A model generated the notes under the pieces. It had not been told where the DNA came from, did not search any database, and saw only the letters and a program-made list of their open reading frames with translations. Of a stretch of 64,000 bases of DNA, positions 34,701 through 46,120 are shown piece by piece. A program made the translations under genes and the position numbers. Position 1 is the stretch's first letter. The number at the start of each line of letters is the position of its first letter. The stretch is taken from positions 1,295,001-1,359,000 of the forward strand of contig WPIO01000019.1 of the NCBI GenBank assembly GCA_009760855.2, read 5' to 3'. This stretch comes from Cristatella mucedo. Lineage: Eukaryota; Bryozoa; Phylactolaemata; Cristatellidae.

Positions 34701-37700
34701 ATTGGGCTTATTCATGAGCTATGCATATCGAAGCGTTTCGAGGCTTTGGAAGTCACGCAGGCCACCATTGCTGCTGCGTTGTCAGTTTGAATAAGCAACG
34801 AATTAGATCGGCATGCATTACATTGTATACGCACTGGGATGGGGTTGATTAGCTATGATGGATCATGGATGGAACTGCCTTTAACCTTATAGGCAACAGC
34901 AGTTACATAAACCACGGGACACATCGTTTTGATGGCCGAACGGCATCACTTATGGGACGTAGCATGCCTGTGTCGACAGGGCAAGCCTGTCTCGGTGGTT
35001 CTGATCACAAGTTGGGGCTGTGGAATGAAGGGGCAGTGGAATAAAAGGTTCTGGTTGCAAGTGTTGAGGTGCAGTGGTAATGCAAGAAAAGACCATCAGA
35101 GCTGTAAAGATGGAATCTGTGCTGGTCACTAACCCAGATGCCCTATATCATCGCATGCTTAATGCTCTTTGTGTTTTGTTTTTCGTTCGTTCGTTTGTGT
35201 GCTTGCCTGTGTTCGTGCTGCGTTACTGTATTTTGGCCATGATATTTATTTCATAGATAAAAAAGCTCAGCCCAAACATAACTGAAAGCGAGTCGCCGGA
35301 AGAATCTCCACCACCCAAAACCGCCAAAAAAAGGAAGTCACGGGCAGCTGCACGGTCGCCAGCACCAAGGAGCGACACGGTTTGCTATTACGATGGCATA
35401 CCGCTGTGCAAAGTGCTTGCCGGATTGCTGGACGTGGGCGTGAGTGGCGCCGACTCGTACGAGCCGCCTCCCAAGTCGCTCAGGGTGAAAGGGAATGTCG
35501 GCAAGCAGAAGAAGAAGCAGCAGTCTTCCGGAGCGGGCAGCTCGGCTGCTGCAGCTGACAGAGGCGGCAATGGCAGCCACGAGGATCCCCCCGAAGATGA
35601 GCTCAAACAGCATGCTGAGCAGACTCCAAAGCCCGAGTGTGCTTGCCGTGGTGAGAGCTGTAAACCGCTGTTCTTGCGATGGCCATTCTGTGTTGCTTCG
35701 CTCCTCGGCACTCGCGATTAGGCGGCCTAGCATCGACTCAATCGTCTATGCATGGGCGAGCCGAGCGTGATCGCGAGGCTTGACTTGGTGCAAAAAAGTG
35801 TGTAGAGTGATTCCTTAGCGATGCCCCAAAGCGACTAATCCAACTGTTGATGACGAGTTTTTAGCGAGTTTTACATTGCTGAGTAAGTTCTATCACAGCC
35901 GGCCGGTGCGTTCGTCATGACAGAGTGAGAAAGAGAGGAGAGAGCTTTTCTCTCGCTGTCTCTCTCTGTCTCTCTCTCTCTGGTGTTTCTGTTTTCTACT
36001 GCTAGTCAGGGAGTGTTATCTTGAGTGCATGTTATTTTGAACACGTGTGACCAATCCGGCCGAGAAATCAGTTGGCTTTATGCTGCACTGCTGCCTTCCA
36101 GCTTCATTAAATGGTGACCGGTAGGTAAATATATCTATCATAAACGTTTTGGCACTTCTTGTCGGGAAAGTTTTAGTACCATGCAGATGTGAACTCATAG
36201 GTCTGCCTTGTTTCTGTCCCATGATGCCATGCTCTCAGCTGCACCCATTAGCAGTCAGTAAATGTGTTTGTACTTCTGCTTGCAGCCGGAGTGGACAAAG
36301 CCCCGTGCTATGCCCAGCTAGGAATGGCAAAGTCAATTGAAGAGCTACGCCAACTCATGGAGCAGAGGTGCTGCTGCTGCTGCTAGATTGCCGTGCTTAG
36401 ATCTTGTAATTGTTATTATTGTATTAGATCTTATTATTGACTGTTTTCTATTTGTGTACATGCATAGAGTTTGAATTTCGTCGGCAAATGGAACGCCATT
36501 CCCAAAATAAGTGGTTCGTTAACTGCTGTTTGTCATCGCTGTATTCACTTGTGAAGACCTTCCAAACCGAATTGAGAGCTAACGCCGTTGTATCATTTCC
36601 TTAGCCTAAGGTTAATATCAAAGTGGTTAGTGCATTTTGTAAAAGTTATATCGTGTGGCGAGCTCACAATCACAAGAGTTTTCTGAGTAGAATGTTGAGG
36701 CGGTAGCACTTCGTGAGCCGGGAAAGGGCTGCAGATTCGGTTTTGACAAGTTCGATGGCCGCTGGCCCGGTTTGCAGTCTAATCGGTGATAATAATCTCT
36801 GCCGTTGCTTTGGTAGCTGCCGAAAAAACGTGACCATGTGACCCACCTCTTGGTGACAGGTGACTGCAATTTTGAGTTGTCGTTTTTAGGACTGGCTTCT
36901 CCGGCAACGCCCTTCGCATCGAGAAAATACGGTACACCGGAGAGCAGGCCGAGACCTCATTGGGCTGTCCTGCTGCTAAGTGGGTGAGTATGCTTGCTAG
37001 CTGCAGTGCGGGATGTGTATGCACCATGTGCCGTGTATGTACCCTCGTCCCCTTCCCAGTCACCTTTTTGTCTCGTCTCCTGCAAAGGAGGTCGTCGATC
37101 GGAGTTTGTCGCCTGGATTTTAAATTCCACGGTAGTAGGCTCGTAGTCTGGTGCACACTTAGCCAGGGGGGGGGGGGGCATTTGCTAGCCACCGACGACC
37201 GAATGTGTGAAATAGTTGACATGTGGAAATAGCCTCTGTAACCCCTTTCTGCCAGCTGTGTGTGCTCTATTGTCTTTTTTGTATTCCTTTCCTTCCTGCT
37301 GCTCCTTATGCTTCTATGCGAGACTTCTAATGCTTGTACGAGAGGCTCCTAATACTTCCGTGACAGCAATACTCTCGTATAATATAATAATATAATATAC
37401 ACGATAGCGTAATATGCACAATTATAGTGTGCATAATATAATCTAGTAACGTTGTTTATATTTCATTTATTATAGTAGCACTTATATTTCTACGTGCATG
37501 CATATTCGTGATAGCTTATAGATGCTGACGGAGAATAGTGTGATTGACGATTGGCCAAGTTCTGTAACTGTTGTCTCAGCTGATGTGTCCGCACCGATGC
37601 TGTCTCAGCTGATGCGTCCGTGCTGTTTTGCCTTGGCAAGCCAGCAAGCGCCAGCGAAGAAACGGGAAGGAGCGAATTTTCTACCTTCCGTGGAAGCTGA

Positions 37701-40700
37701 GGCTGCTTTTTTCGTCGCCTCTTTTTTTTCGCTCATCGGTGTGATTTCTGCTTGCAGTGGCAGCAGCAGCAGCAGCAGGATCTCCGGCTCGTGCTTTTTC
37801 GCTGGCTGCTCGTGCTCTTTGCTCCCTCGTTGTTTTCTCCTCGCGCTGGGAGTTTCTCTGTGCGACGGCGCCTCGATCGTGCGCCCTGAAGGCGATGTGC
37901 CCTTCCTCTCCACGTGCTCTCGCGCAGCTGGCGATCTTTTTGGTGGCCTGCTCTGCGAATCGTGCTCTCGCGACGAGCTGCTCAGTAGGGAATGCAGGTG
38001 AACCTAAAGTCGGCAGCCAGCACATCTCCATTGCGTGGCCACTCCACGTGTGCATCGCTGTCGTAGGTTCTCAGGCGATCAGGAGACGAGGAGAAGGCTC
38101 TGGTATGCGTGCGACAGCGTACTGGGCACGTCTGCCGCTACTCGTGGATGGTGGTTGCCATCGTCCTTTGGGACGGCATACCCAAAGAGGCCGCCGACCA
38201 TCTTTACAATTACTTGACCTGCAGCCTGCCACTGTACGGCCTTGAGACGGACCGCGGTTGCAGCTTCAACAAGTGGTGAGTGACACACGCCTGAGACACA
38301 GGCAGACGAATGCGTACCGATTGCCGCTTAGGCTGTGAGTGCGCTATACAAAACTCTCCTGCGTAACACCCACCTGGTCTTTATGACTTTGTGGAGTTAC
38401 AGACGGAGATACATAACATTACAGACTGCTTAGCGAATCGCCCGCGAAGCATCGTTTGGGATGCTTGCTTCGTTATAAGAACCGCTACTTCATGATAGTG
38501 TAGCTTTATCGCTTGCCTGCTACTGAAAGCAGAATTTTAAAAAGTGAATAAGTAAAACTCCTTAAGCTTCGGCTCTGCTGCCCTAATCGGCAAAAAGTGT
38601 GCCGGAGCTCTCGCTGGTGTGGAGGGAGCGGAGTGCACTGAGAGATTTGTGATGAGAGCTCTCGCGATGAGAGAACGTGCCGAGAGAGGTGAGATATTGT
38701 CCCGAGAGAGCTCGGGCGACGAGAGTTTGTTCCGAGAGAGCTCAGGCAGAGACCTTGCGTACAGACAGAGCTGTCGCCTGCATATGAGCTTGACGTCAGG
38801 CGCAACGCAACGTAACCCTTGAGGTCAGACGCAACACAACGGCATCGCACTGGCTCAGCCAGGTGCCGGGCTGCTGCTGCTTTGGCCAGCCGATTCGTAG
38901 GGGTCATCGTGTGGGTAGAATGGCCAAGCCGTTCCCTGAACGAACCAAACACTTACGGCTAGGCCTGTGCCGGTAGCAGCTGCAAGCTCTCAGATACACA
39001 CGCGCCGCGTGCACGCTAACACGTTGGAGCATGATTTTGTGGTGACGCGGAGCTCTAAGTATTCGGCTGTTAATTGCAACTGCTATGGCATTTCTGGTAA
39101 CAGTCAAAAACCAAAAAAAAGGTACCGGGTGTGCCTCACGAAACCAGCTGCTTGGAGTATACTGCTGGCCGACTCGCCACAGTGCAGCCACACTGTTGGC
39201 AAAATAAGTATTTGCTCTGCAAGTCCTTGTCTGTGGAACTCACTTCCACACTTCTTATGCAACGACAACTACTCTCCCACAGCCGACTATGGCACATCCT
39301 TTCCAGACGTCCTGACCAGCTACTTTCTGCGCATTACCTCGACTGCTCTCCTTATACAGCTATGCTTCTCAGCCCAGCTTTCTCTTTGCTACGTGACAAT
39401 ACGTCTGTTGGCTAATGAATGCCCACCACAAGTCGCTTAGGCTTTGAGTGAGCTATACAAAGCTCTCCTAAGTAACAGCCACGGAATCCCTGTCGCTTTG
39501 TGGAGTGGCAGACTGAGATGCCTTACATTGCTGCACTGCCTCGTGTGCCTTATATTGTCCCCGACGTCACGTTGTACACTTCTCCTTCAGCATTTTCTTT
39601 CCCCTTGACTGTTGCCACCGAGCTGCGTCGCTGAATCGCCGCCACTTCCACGGTTGCAGGCGAACTTGTGGCTGCCAAGGATTCGACAAGTACCGGCACG
39701 GAGCGTCGTTCTCGTTCGGCTGCTCGTTTTGCATGTTCCACGGTGGTTGCAAGTTTGCAAACAGCCGAGACCGCGTGTCCAAGTTTAGGCTGAGGGAGCA
39801 AAGCATCGAGGAGCCTCTGGAAGGCAAGATGCAAGTGCTATCGCAGTTCTTGGCACCGATGTTTGAGCAAGTCGCACCGAAAGCTTACGAGAACCAGGTA
39901 GGCGAGCCGGCGAAAAAGCACTCGCAGCCGTCCAGAGTTATTTAGGTCGTGCAACTTGCCTAAAACGTATGTTTGTGAAGCATCGGCTGTCAGCTAAACT
40001 TTCCGTAGAAGTGAGGATCTACTAGATGTCTCGCTAGAGTTTGTTCCACAGTGCATGTAGCTGTCAGCAACAGACGTATGAACTTACTGTTGTTGAACTT
40101 ACTGTTGATACTGTTGTTTACGGTGCTGCCACCTATGATTAAGCTCCATCTGAGCGTGAGTGATCGCTTTCATATTTACCCTGCCAGTCAGCTTCCCGAG
40201 CTTTCTCTATTCTATTAACCCTAATATTAGGACTTGAATTAACCTTTATTTTTAGGAGGCCATACATGCATAGCAGCTGCCTTTTCAATCTGTGTGGCAG
40301 CGATTGCTGACCTATTAATAATAATAATAATGCACTTGATAAAGCGCCCTCTGAGAACCTAATCTCTTTCTAGGCGCTTTACATTAGGTAGAGAGGCTTA
40401 TTAATAATAATACTAGATAATAATAATAATAATAGTACATAATTCGTAATAGCATCCTCAGTCAAGCTCAATTTCTTTCCAGGCACAATACAATTGCTGC
40501 AAAGGAAGCACGATCGAATGGTTAGTGGATCCGCTAAATACTGTGATAAATTGATTCGTTTTTAGCTTATTTTTAAATGTGCTCATGTGAGTGTGTGTCG
40601 TGATGCCAGTAAGCAGTAAGTTCCAGACTTTGGGAGCATACGAACTAAAGGCACGGTCTCCAAAGGCTTTGAGGTTCGTACGAGGTACGTGTAAACAATT

Positions 40701-42419
40701 AGATTCAGAAAAGCTGGTGGTGCAATGCTTAATCTGGTGGGGGAGTACATCTGACTGGTACTGGAGCCAAAGAATGAGGGGACCTAAAAGTAAGTGACTA
40801 AACCTTAAAGTCGATGCATTGTTTGACTAGGAGCCAGTGTAGCATAGTGAGTAGTGGTGTGATAAGCTACGCTTATGACAGACAGGCCTGGCTTCAAAGT
40901 CTAGCACCTATTGTAAGCGCAGGCTGGTAGACTAGCAAACAGTGAGTTACAGAAGTCAAGACAAGATGTCACAAATATGCATGGACCAATTTGGATGTAC
41001 TATCCCTGTCTAAGTAAGCCCGAATTATGGCATTGTTATATGGCTGAAAGTAGACAGACTTGACTGGAGCTGGTGTGGTCGTCTAATGAAAAGTGACTTT
41101 GCAATAGGACACCTAGATTTAGTGCGGATTCAATTATGGCAGAGCCGATTTTGAGCGCTGGGCTATCCAATTTCTGAATCACACTTGTTTTGCCAATAAC
41201 TAGTAGGTTAGTTTTATCATCGTTCGATTAAGAAAGTCTGTTGCCATCCATGTGCGGTTGTCATACATGCAGCAAGGGAGTTGAGACAATTTACGTGCTG
41301 TAAGGCAGGGGAAGATACAAGCGAGCACTTGTGTAAGTGTTATCTGCATAGAAGTGAAGGCCTAGATTGTGCCTGGCAATCCTATCGGCAAGTACAGAGA
41401 CCGGACAACGTACAGAGCCCTGAGGTACCCCCATACTTCATGGTTCCTTGGATGGTCTTTGTCCAATCACATCAATACTCGGGAGTCTTCCACTGAGATA
41501 GGACCTGGACCATTACAGTGCACTACCAGTTTAGATGTGCCTGTGCCCTCCACCCTAGGTGAGGCTTATTTCAGCAGTGCTTGGTCGGACCTATCGGCCA
41601 CTGGCAACTTCTTTCCCCAATGCTTTGGACATAAAGGTTAATTTATGGATCCCAAAAGCCTGTGGAGTCCAAGAGGTTTCCGGGAATAAGCCAGCAGCTA
41701 GACTGTGCCGGTGAGTGCCATTGTCGGCAGGGATTTTGGCAAGCTTGAAGCAACAGCACTTTATCATGCTCTTGATGCTTGCTGTAGTCACTGCACCTAG
41801 CACCTCTAATAACATGTTGGTGGTCAAATCCGACGGCCGTGCCATTTCTGACATTGCAGCATTTAAAAAAAAGAAGCTTAAAACACACCTTTTTCTTACA
41901 GCATTTGGTGGGTCTTCGTGATTCGTCCTTCGTGTGCATGTACCTGCATACATTATGCCTGCCGCTTGTGGATGTTACCAACAAAACTTTCTAAACGCTC
42001 TATATGCAGCATCTGTAAAGTGCCTAGAGAGAGATTCAGTTCTCTGAGGGTGCTATACAAATGTATTATTATGAATATTCTGGCTGTTAATTTTGTGGCA
42101 TGCCGGTGAGAAGGGGCTGTGAGGCCCTTTTTTCGGCTCTCGATTTTTCGGCCTCTGGTGCCCTCTCTGGTATGGCTGAAGCGTTTGCCACAGTTGGCTC
42201 TCACTTCTAGGTGAAGTACGAGGACGTGGCCAAATCATGCCGGCTTGGATTCAAGAAAGGCCGGCCGTTCTCTGGCCTGACGACCACTGTAGACTTTTGT
42301 GCTCACCCTCATAGGGACAAGCAGAATATGCAAAACGGATGTACCTTGGTAAGCATGCCTGCTGACACCCATCACTGCTGCCCTTTCCTTTGCTGGGCAT
42401 GTCTTCCTTTCTTGTCGCT

Positions 42420-42488
<69 letters not shown>

Positions 42489-42760
42489 ATCTGTAACTGT
42501 CACTTTTTAGCATCAATAAATGCACGTGCATGCAGGCATGCATGCCCAAGACTGGTGCATGAAGTGTGTTCTCAAGCAGGCACACCTGTTGGCACCGGAC
42601 TAAGCAAGGGCCTGTATGTAGCCTTTGGCCCATTCGTTCCACATCTTTTCTGGTCGACATTCTCTGGCTCTCTGCTATATGTAAATTCATTCAGTTCTTA
42701 GACTGTTGCAGCACGGCCAGTCTGTGAAAGTGGGGTGCTGGCTGACCCATTCAGTGATGG

Positions 42761-42837
<77 letters not shown>

Positions 42838-45436
42838 ACACACACACACGTACACTTAGAATAAGCTGGTGTTTTTGCCCTGCCTTTTTATGTACACAAG
42901 CCCCCTCCCCCCTCCGGCGATTGCGACATCAGAGAATGGGAAGTCTGCCTCTTTCAGCTACTAGCTGGCACTACATCAAGACTACCCTCTTAACTACATC
43001 AACATTACAAGACTACAACACTACTCTCAGGCTGTATCTGTTCCTCGGGTCTTTCCGATTACTCCATGGGCTCAGCGTGTCTATGGCCATGGATCTCGTC
43101 GATGGGCCTGCCAAAAGACACAATTGAAGATTATGGGGCGTGAGAGCAGAAGATTTCTCAGCATTGTTTATAAATGCAGTGCCAGAACCGGTGGCCTGGG
43201 CCGAGAACAGTGTAGATGCTTCTGTCTGATTGCCAATTGTTGACACCTCTACGACCTTTGTTAGAGCCGACACCCGTTGCCTGTAGTCGTCGTTTTTTTC
43301 TCGCCTGTCCGTCGTCTAGTTGCCTGCTGCCACAAACCGATTGGTTCGCTGCAGCTGGTCACCCTGACGAAGGAGGGTGCCACCGGCGAACCTGCCGTCG
43401 ACAGGCAGCTGCACGTGCTGCCTCTCTATGTTCTGGAGGACGTGTCGTTGGATGTGAAGGCTCAGCAAGCAGAGGCCGGCTCGATGGACCATGACGGCCG
43501 CAAATCGATCCTCGACGCCATGCCGATGGAGCACAAGATCCAATCCGGAATGGTCGAGGTAATCCAGGCTGCATTCGACTCGAACCTTCTTACGGGGGGC
43601 CTTTCCTAGGCAGCAGCTCGTTGGGACCGGCTGCTTTTAGCCTGTTGCAGTCAGCCGAGCTTAACAAAATACTAGAAAAGCTTGACTACGACAAATCTTT
43701 CCATTCCCTGCCAGCCAACCTGGAAGGCTTTCCATGCTGAGTGCCCAAGTGAGGCAGCCTAACCAGGCAGCTTGACCGTGGTCCCGAAGGCTGCAGCTGC
43801 TCATGCATTCGCCGACTCCACCCTTTTGTGGCAGGCGAGCCAATGAGAGTGGGAAGCAGTATGCGATTCGACTCGAAGCTACGGACCCCTGACCTGCTAT
43901 AAGTAAATCCTCCTCGATCTGTTCTGCTCCAGTCAGTTCTGCTGAGCTTTCGCTTTGTTTTGAAGCACCTTCACTTTCTCTCCTTCGAGTCTCGGGGCTT
44001 CCCCTATTATGAGAAAACGTTGCCTGCCACGCCACTGCTTCAGAGTTGTAAGCCGGACGGGCGGGTCTGCTAGGAGCAGCAAACTAGGCCCCCTCTGCTG
44101 TCGTCCTCCATTTGGCTGCCGCCTCCTCTGGCTGGCTCTCGAAGCTTCTGGACACTATCGATCCCGCGCATGCCCTGCAGTTCAGCTGTCGGCATTGACA
44201 GGTTCAGACTAGCCAAGTCATACCGGTGAGGCATCTCAAGGATACGATGCCAAAACTTAAGAAGTCGGACGTTGAGAGGTGCGACCTCAAGGTGAAGGCG
44301 GCCATAGAAAAGTCAGTGGCCGACGTGCGGCAAGCCGGCAGCACCCTATCGGGTTGCCCACGTAAGAGCGCCGTGCCATTTTGCCCAGCATTGAGGTGCT
44401 GCGGTGCTTCGACGTTGCGACGGCTCGTTTGCTTTGACGTGCTCCCATTCGACCTCTGCATTTGGCTGCCAGCCTCCGGCAAGGGGGTGCTGCTCTCCCC
44501 CTCACGTGCTTGATCCCCCCCCCCCCGATGGCGCTCGTTGCAGCGACTGCAGCTGGCCACGGTTTGCCGAGCGATGGTGCGGATGCCTCCGTCGGCAGCC
44601 CAGAAGACGGTGGCAATGGCAGCAGCCAACGAAAGGCCACGCCGAGCCCACCTTCGCCGGAACGGATATCGCTTGCTGGCGACACGGTGGACGAGCGCCT
44701 CCTGTTCGATCGGCCCACGCTCGGCGGCATCGGCATTGAACTGACGCACGGCTCTGTGCTGTTCGAGGTGGCCGACCGTGAGCTGCACGCCTCGACGGCA
44801 CTGCGCTCGCCGAATCGGTACAGCCCGACGCGCATGAGTCTTGTCCTCTACCAGCATCGCAAGCTCAACTATAGCTGCCACGGCCGCTACCACCTCTTGA
44901 AGGCTGCCGAGCAGAAGCAGGCGGCTACCCACGAAGCGCTGCTGAGCGGCCAGCCGTACGTGCCCGTGAGTGTGCAGTACAAGCGGAAGCGCGATCGGAT
45001 GGCTGCCTTCTCCCTGATGCAGGCCGAAGCGGTGCGCCGCGAGCAGGTCGTCAATAATACCTCGCGCTACGCCCGCCCGCCCCTGCCAGCTCTCCTCGAC
45101 AAGCTCTTGGCCACTAGGCCTGCCGCTGTTGCCGAAGCTGCCGCCTCTGCAGCCACTAGAAGGTGCTTGGAGGCGGCGGCGGCCTCGGCAGCGGTGCCCA
45201 CTGTGGCCTCTGTCACGGCCACGACGAGTTCGGTGTTGTCGACCATGGCCGATTCGCCGATGGCCATCACCGGCCCGTATCGCCTGCTCGGCCTAGGTCT
45301 GCTGAAGGAGCACAACTGGGGCCGTGGAATCGGCGACGGCAAGCTTTCGGTTGTTTCCCAGTTTGGCTGGAAAAAAGGTGGCAAGCCTGCAACTAAAATA
45401 GGTGGCAAGCCTGCAACTAAAAAGCAGTCGTCCTAG
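28188..45436 (+). CDS. TET: TET methylcytosine dioxygenase, copy A (ten exons, 977 aa)
   Basis: Fe(II)/2-oxoglutarate dioxygenase that oxidises 5-methylcytosine to 5hmC and further, in the nucleus. Exons: 28188-28709, 35257-35650, 36286-36367, 36890-36983, 38067-38275, 39660-39897, 42211-42348, 43355-43558, 44202-44361, 44544-45436. All are GT-AG, phases join throughout, and there is no internal stop. Residues 1-174 are disordered and acidic; 300-515 form the Cys-rich domain ([39 protein letters not shown]); 514-800 form the split double-stranded beta-helix. Iron ligands are H547, D549 and H762; the 2OG Arg is R777. N552, Y783 and H785 correspond to TET2 residues that contact 5mC. H793 and C523 match zinc ligands. 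The insert between the two catalytic halves is short compared with vertebrate TETs. No CXXC domain is seen. The start ATG has a strong Kozak context (GCCATGG). It appears intact. Confidence 0.93.
29637..29835 (-). mobile_element. LINE family A 3' UTR fragment in TET-A intron 1
   Basis: An AATAATACTTGATAAAGAGC start, the TTGCTGCAAAGGAAACACC block and the CATGGTTAGGGGT block match other family A 3' ends. It is UTR only. Confidence 0.8.
30339..30821 (+). CDS. Unrecognised coding-like ORFs inside TET-A intron 1
   Basis: Two successive + frames, about 30343-30546 ([20 protein letters not shown]) and about 30568-30821 ([20 protein letters not shown]...[20 protein letters not shown]), have balanced amino-acid composition. 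Neither belongs to the LINE families or to TET. The second ends at TAA. No domain is recognised. Possibilities are an unannotated exon, a fragment of another mobile element, or chance. TET-B lacks this region. Confidence 0.2.
32405..32710 (-). mobile_element. LINE family A 3' UTR fragment in TET-A intron 1
   Basis: AATAATAATAACA tail, TTTGCTGCAAAGGAAACGCC block, GACCCACTAAATGCTG block and the start of the coding end. It is absent from the corresponding part of TET-B. Confidence 0.8.
35257..35650 (+). CDS. TET: TET-A exon 2: start of the Cys-rich domain
   Basis: Codons 175-305 plus one base. A basic stretch ([15 protein letters not shown]), which could act as a nuclear localisation signal, is followed by [20 protein letters not shown], a Lys-rich and Ala/Ser linker, an acidic segment ([15 protein letters not shown]) and KPECACRG. 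The last corresponds to the CxC at the start of the TET Cys-rich domain. Acceptor is TTTCATAG, donor GTGAGA. It is in frame with exons 1 and 3. Confidence 0.88.
38067..38275 (+). CDS. TET: TET-A exon 5: Cys-rich domain core
   Basis: Codons 365-433, [20 protein letters not shown] through [13 protein letters not shown]. It aligns with the vertebrate IRRSSEEEKLLCLVRERAGH and WEGIP segments. R427 and C429 match the Arg and Cys of the TET2 NRRCALN segment, where the Arg has been reported to contact 2-oxoglutarate. Phase 2 donor. Copy B differs sharply in the last 15 residues. Confidence 0.9.
38300..38430 (+). mobile_element. LINE family B 3'-end fragment in TET-A intron 5
   Basis: CGCTTAGGCTGTGAGTGCGC, then CTCTCCTGCGTAACACCCAC and GTGGAGTTACAGACGGAGAT match the end of family B copies, with an ATAACATTACA tail. 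It begins 25 bp after the exon 5 donor and is absent at the same place in TET-B. Confidence 0.75.
39195..39540 (+). mobile_element. LINE family B 3' fragment in TET-A intron 5
   Basis: [20 protein letters not shown] and neighbouring frames, the CTGTGGAACTCACTTCCACA block and a terminal GTGGCAGACTGAGATGCCTT match other family B ends. It is 5' truncated. Confidence 0.7.
39660..39897 (+). CDS. TET: TET-A exon 6: GASFSFGC zinc-binding segment
   Basis: Begins by completing Trp434 and reads [20 protein letters not shown], then [13 protein letters not shown]. The Cys pair nine residues apart corresponds to TET2 C1289 and C1298. It continues through [20 protein letters not shown] to APKAYENQ. Vertebrates, as I recall, split this region into two exons; here it is one. 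Confidence 0.92.
40315..41520 (-). mobile_element. LINE family A copy in TET-A intron 6
   Basis: Two AATAAT tails (40315, 40405) are followed by the 3'-end block. Continuing on the minus strand are the coding remnants of the C-terminus, the post-RT block and part of the RT palm ([11 protein letters not shown] near 41490). The same insertion is present in TET-B (56335-57850), so it predates the duplication or was copied by conversion. Confidence 0.8.
41850..42080 (+). mobile_element. LINE family A 3' end in TET-A intron 6
   Basis: [18 protein letters not shown], the terminal peptide of family A, is followed by the CTAGAGAGAGATTCAGTTCT block and a short AT-rich tail. An identical copy is in TET-B at 58190-58420. 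Confidence 0.8.
42211..42348 (+). CDS. TET: TET-A exon 7: iron-binding HxD motif
   Basis: 46 codons, in frame at both ends. [20 protein letters not shown] leads to [16 protein letters not shown]547 and D549 are the first two iron ligands (TET2 H1382, D1384). N552 matches TET2 N1387, which contacts the 5mC base. C523 matches zinc ligand C1358. The residue between D and N is Gln where vertebrate TET2 has His. Confidence 0.95.
42419..42488. repeat. (CT)n microsatellite, TET-A intron 7
   Basis: Pure CT dinucleotides just downstream of exon 7. The TET-B counterpart (58766-58808) is shorter. Confidence 0.95.
42763..42855. repeat. (CA)n microsatellite, TET-A intron 7
   Basis: CA dinucleotide tract with CACGTGCACA and CACGTACAC interruptions. 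It is longer in TET-B (59079-59239). Confidence 0.95.
43355..43558 (+). CDS. TET: TET-A exon 8: first half of the catalytic beta-helix
   Basis: 68 codons: [20 protein letters not shown] then [12 protein letters not shown]. This corresponds to the vertebrate LVCTLTRED...[15 protein letters not shown] strands. The tail [20 protein letters not shown] replaces the vertebrate basic helix. Both junctions are in phase 0. Confidence 0.92.
44202..44361 (+). CDS. TET: TET-A exon 9: short linker between catalytic halves
   Basis: [20 protein letters not shown] followed by a Lys/Ala-rich helix ([15 protein letters not shown]) and SGCP. This is the small equivalent of the low-complexity insert of vertebrate TETs. 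Acceptor TTGACAG, donor GTAAGA, phase 1 at the end. TET-B lacks five codons here. Confidence 0.8.
44544..45436 (+). CDS. TET: TET-A exon 10: second catalytic half and C-terminal tail
   Basis: After a Ser/Pro/Gly-rich linker the core reads [20 protein letters not shown], then [19 protein letters not shown] and [18 protein letters not shown]762, R777, Y783, H785 and H793 are the iron, 2OG, base-contact and zinc residues. The tail is Ala-rich, then [20 protein letters not shown] and two in-frame copies of GGKPATK (24-bp duplication). It ends at TAG, with a poly(A) signal at 46115. Confidence 0.93.
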
Positions 45437-46114
45437 CGGCCATCGGCCAAGCCTCGGCTAGATTAGGTGAGCGGCCGCGTTTTTCATGGGCTGCTCGGTG
45501 CCGAATGATGTTCCGCAAGTCGCATGTGCACACACACACACAGGCATCAGTCAAGTCATTTTTATCGAAGTTAATGCGGCTCATATCATTGCCTGCAGAT
45601 AGTCAGAAGTAATGGTGCTTTCGGGCTGGCGAGCGGCGTCCAGCCGGTCTTATTGCTTGTTTTTTGCGCTCTCTTATTGTTGCCTGGCTGAGCACCTGCT
45701 GCTGCTGCCGCCGGCTGGACGCTGTCGTTACATCGAGACGTCGCTCTTTTTTTCCCTTTTAACTTTCCAGCAGCGGTGCCTTTCGGGTCGCACTGTGTCG
45801 ACTCGTGCGTAGCTTTGTAGCTTCGACGTGTGTGCGTCGATGCTACAAAGATGAACCGTGTTACCTTTCGCTTAAGCCCCGTGCACGTGTGAACATCAGC
45901 TGAAGCGCTCGAAGCGAGCGCCCTCGGCCATTTTTAACTAGTGCTAGACCGAGCGGCTATTTTTTTAAGGCGAAGCCGAAGTGCGGCTGTGCCCGAGCTG
46001 TGCTCGTTGCACGCTGTCCGCTGCCTCCCTCTGGTGGCCTTGCCTCAGGCACAGGCCCCGTGTAGCAGCCTTTGTGTAAGTAGCTCGCTTTTCAACTGGC
46101 TATAGATTTAACTT

Positions 46115-46120
46115 AATAAA
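46115..46120 (+). promoter_or_regulatory. Poly(A) signal AATAAA of TET-A
   Basis: AATAAA about 680 bp after the stop, followed by TGAATGC. TET-B has the same AATAAATGAATGC at 61969, about 500 bp after its stop. Conservation in both copies supports use. Confidence 0.6.
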
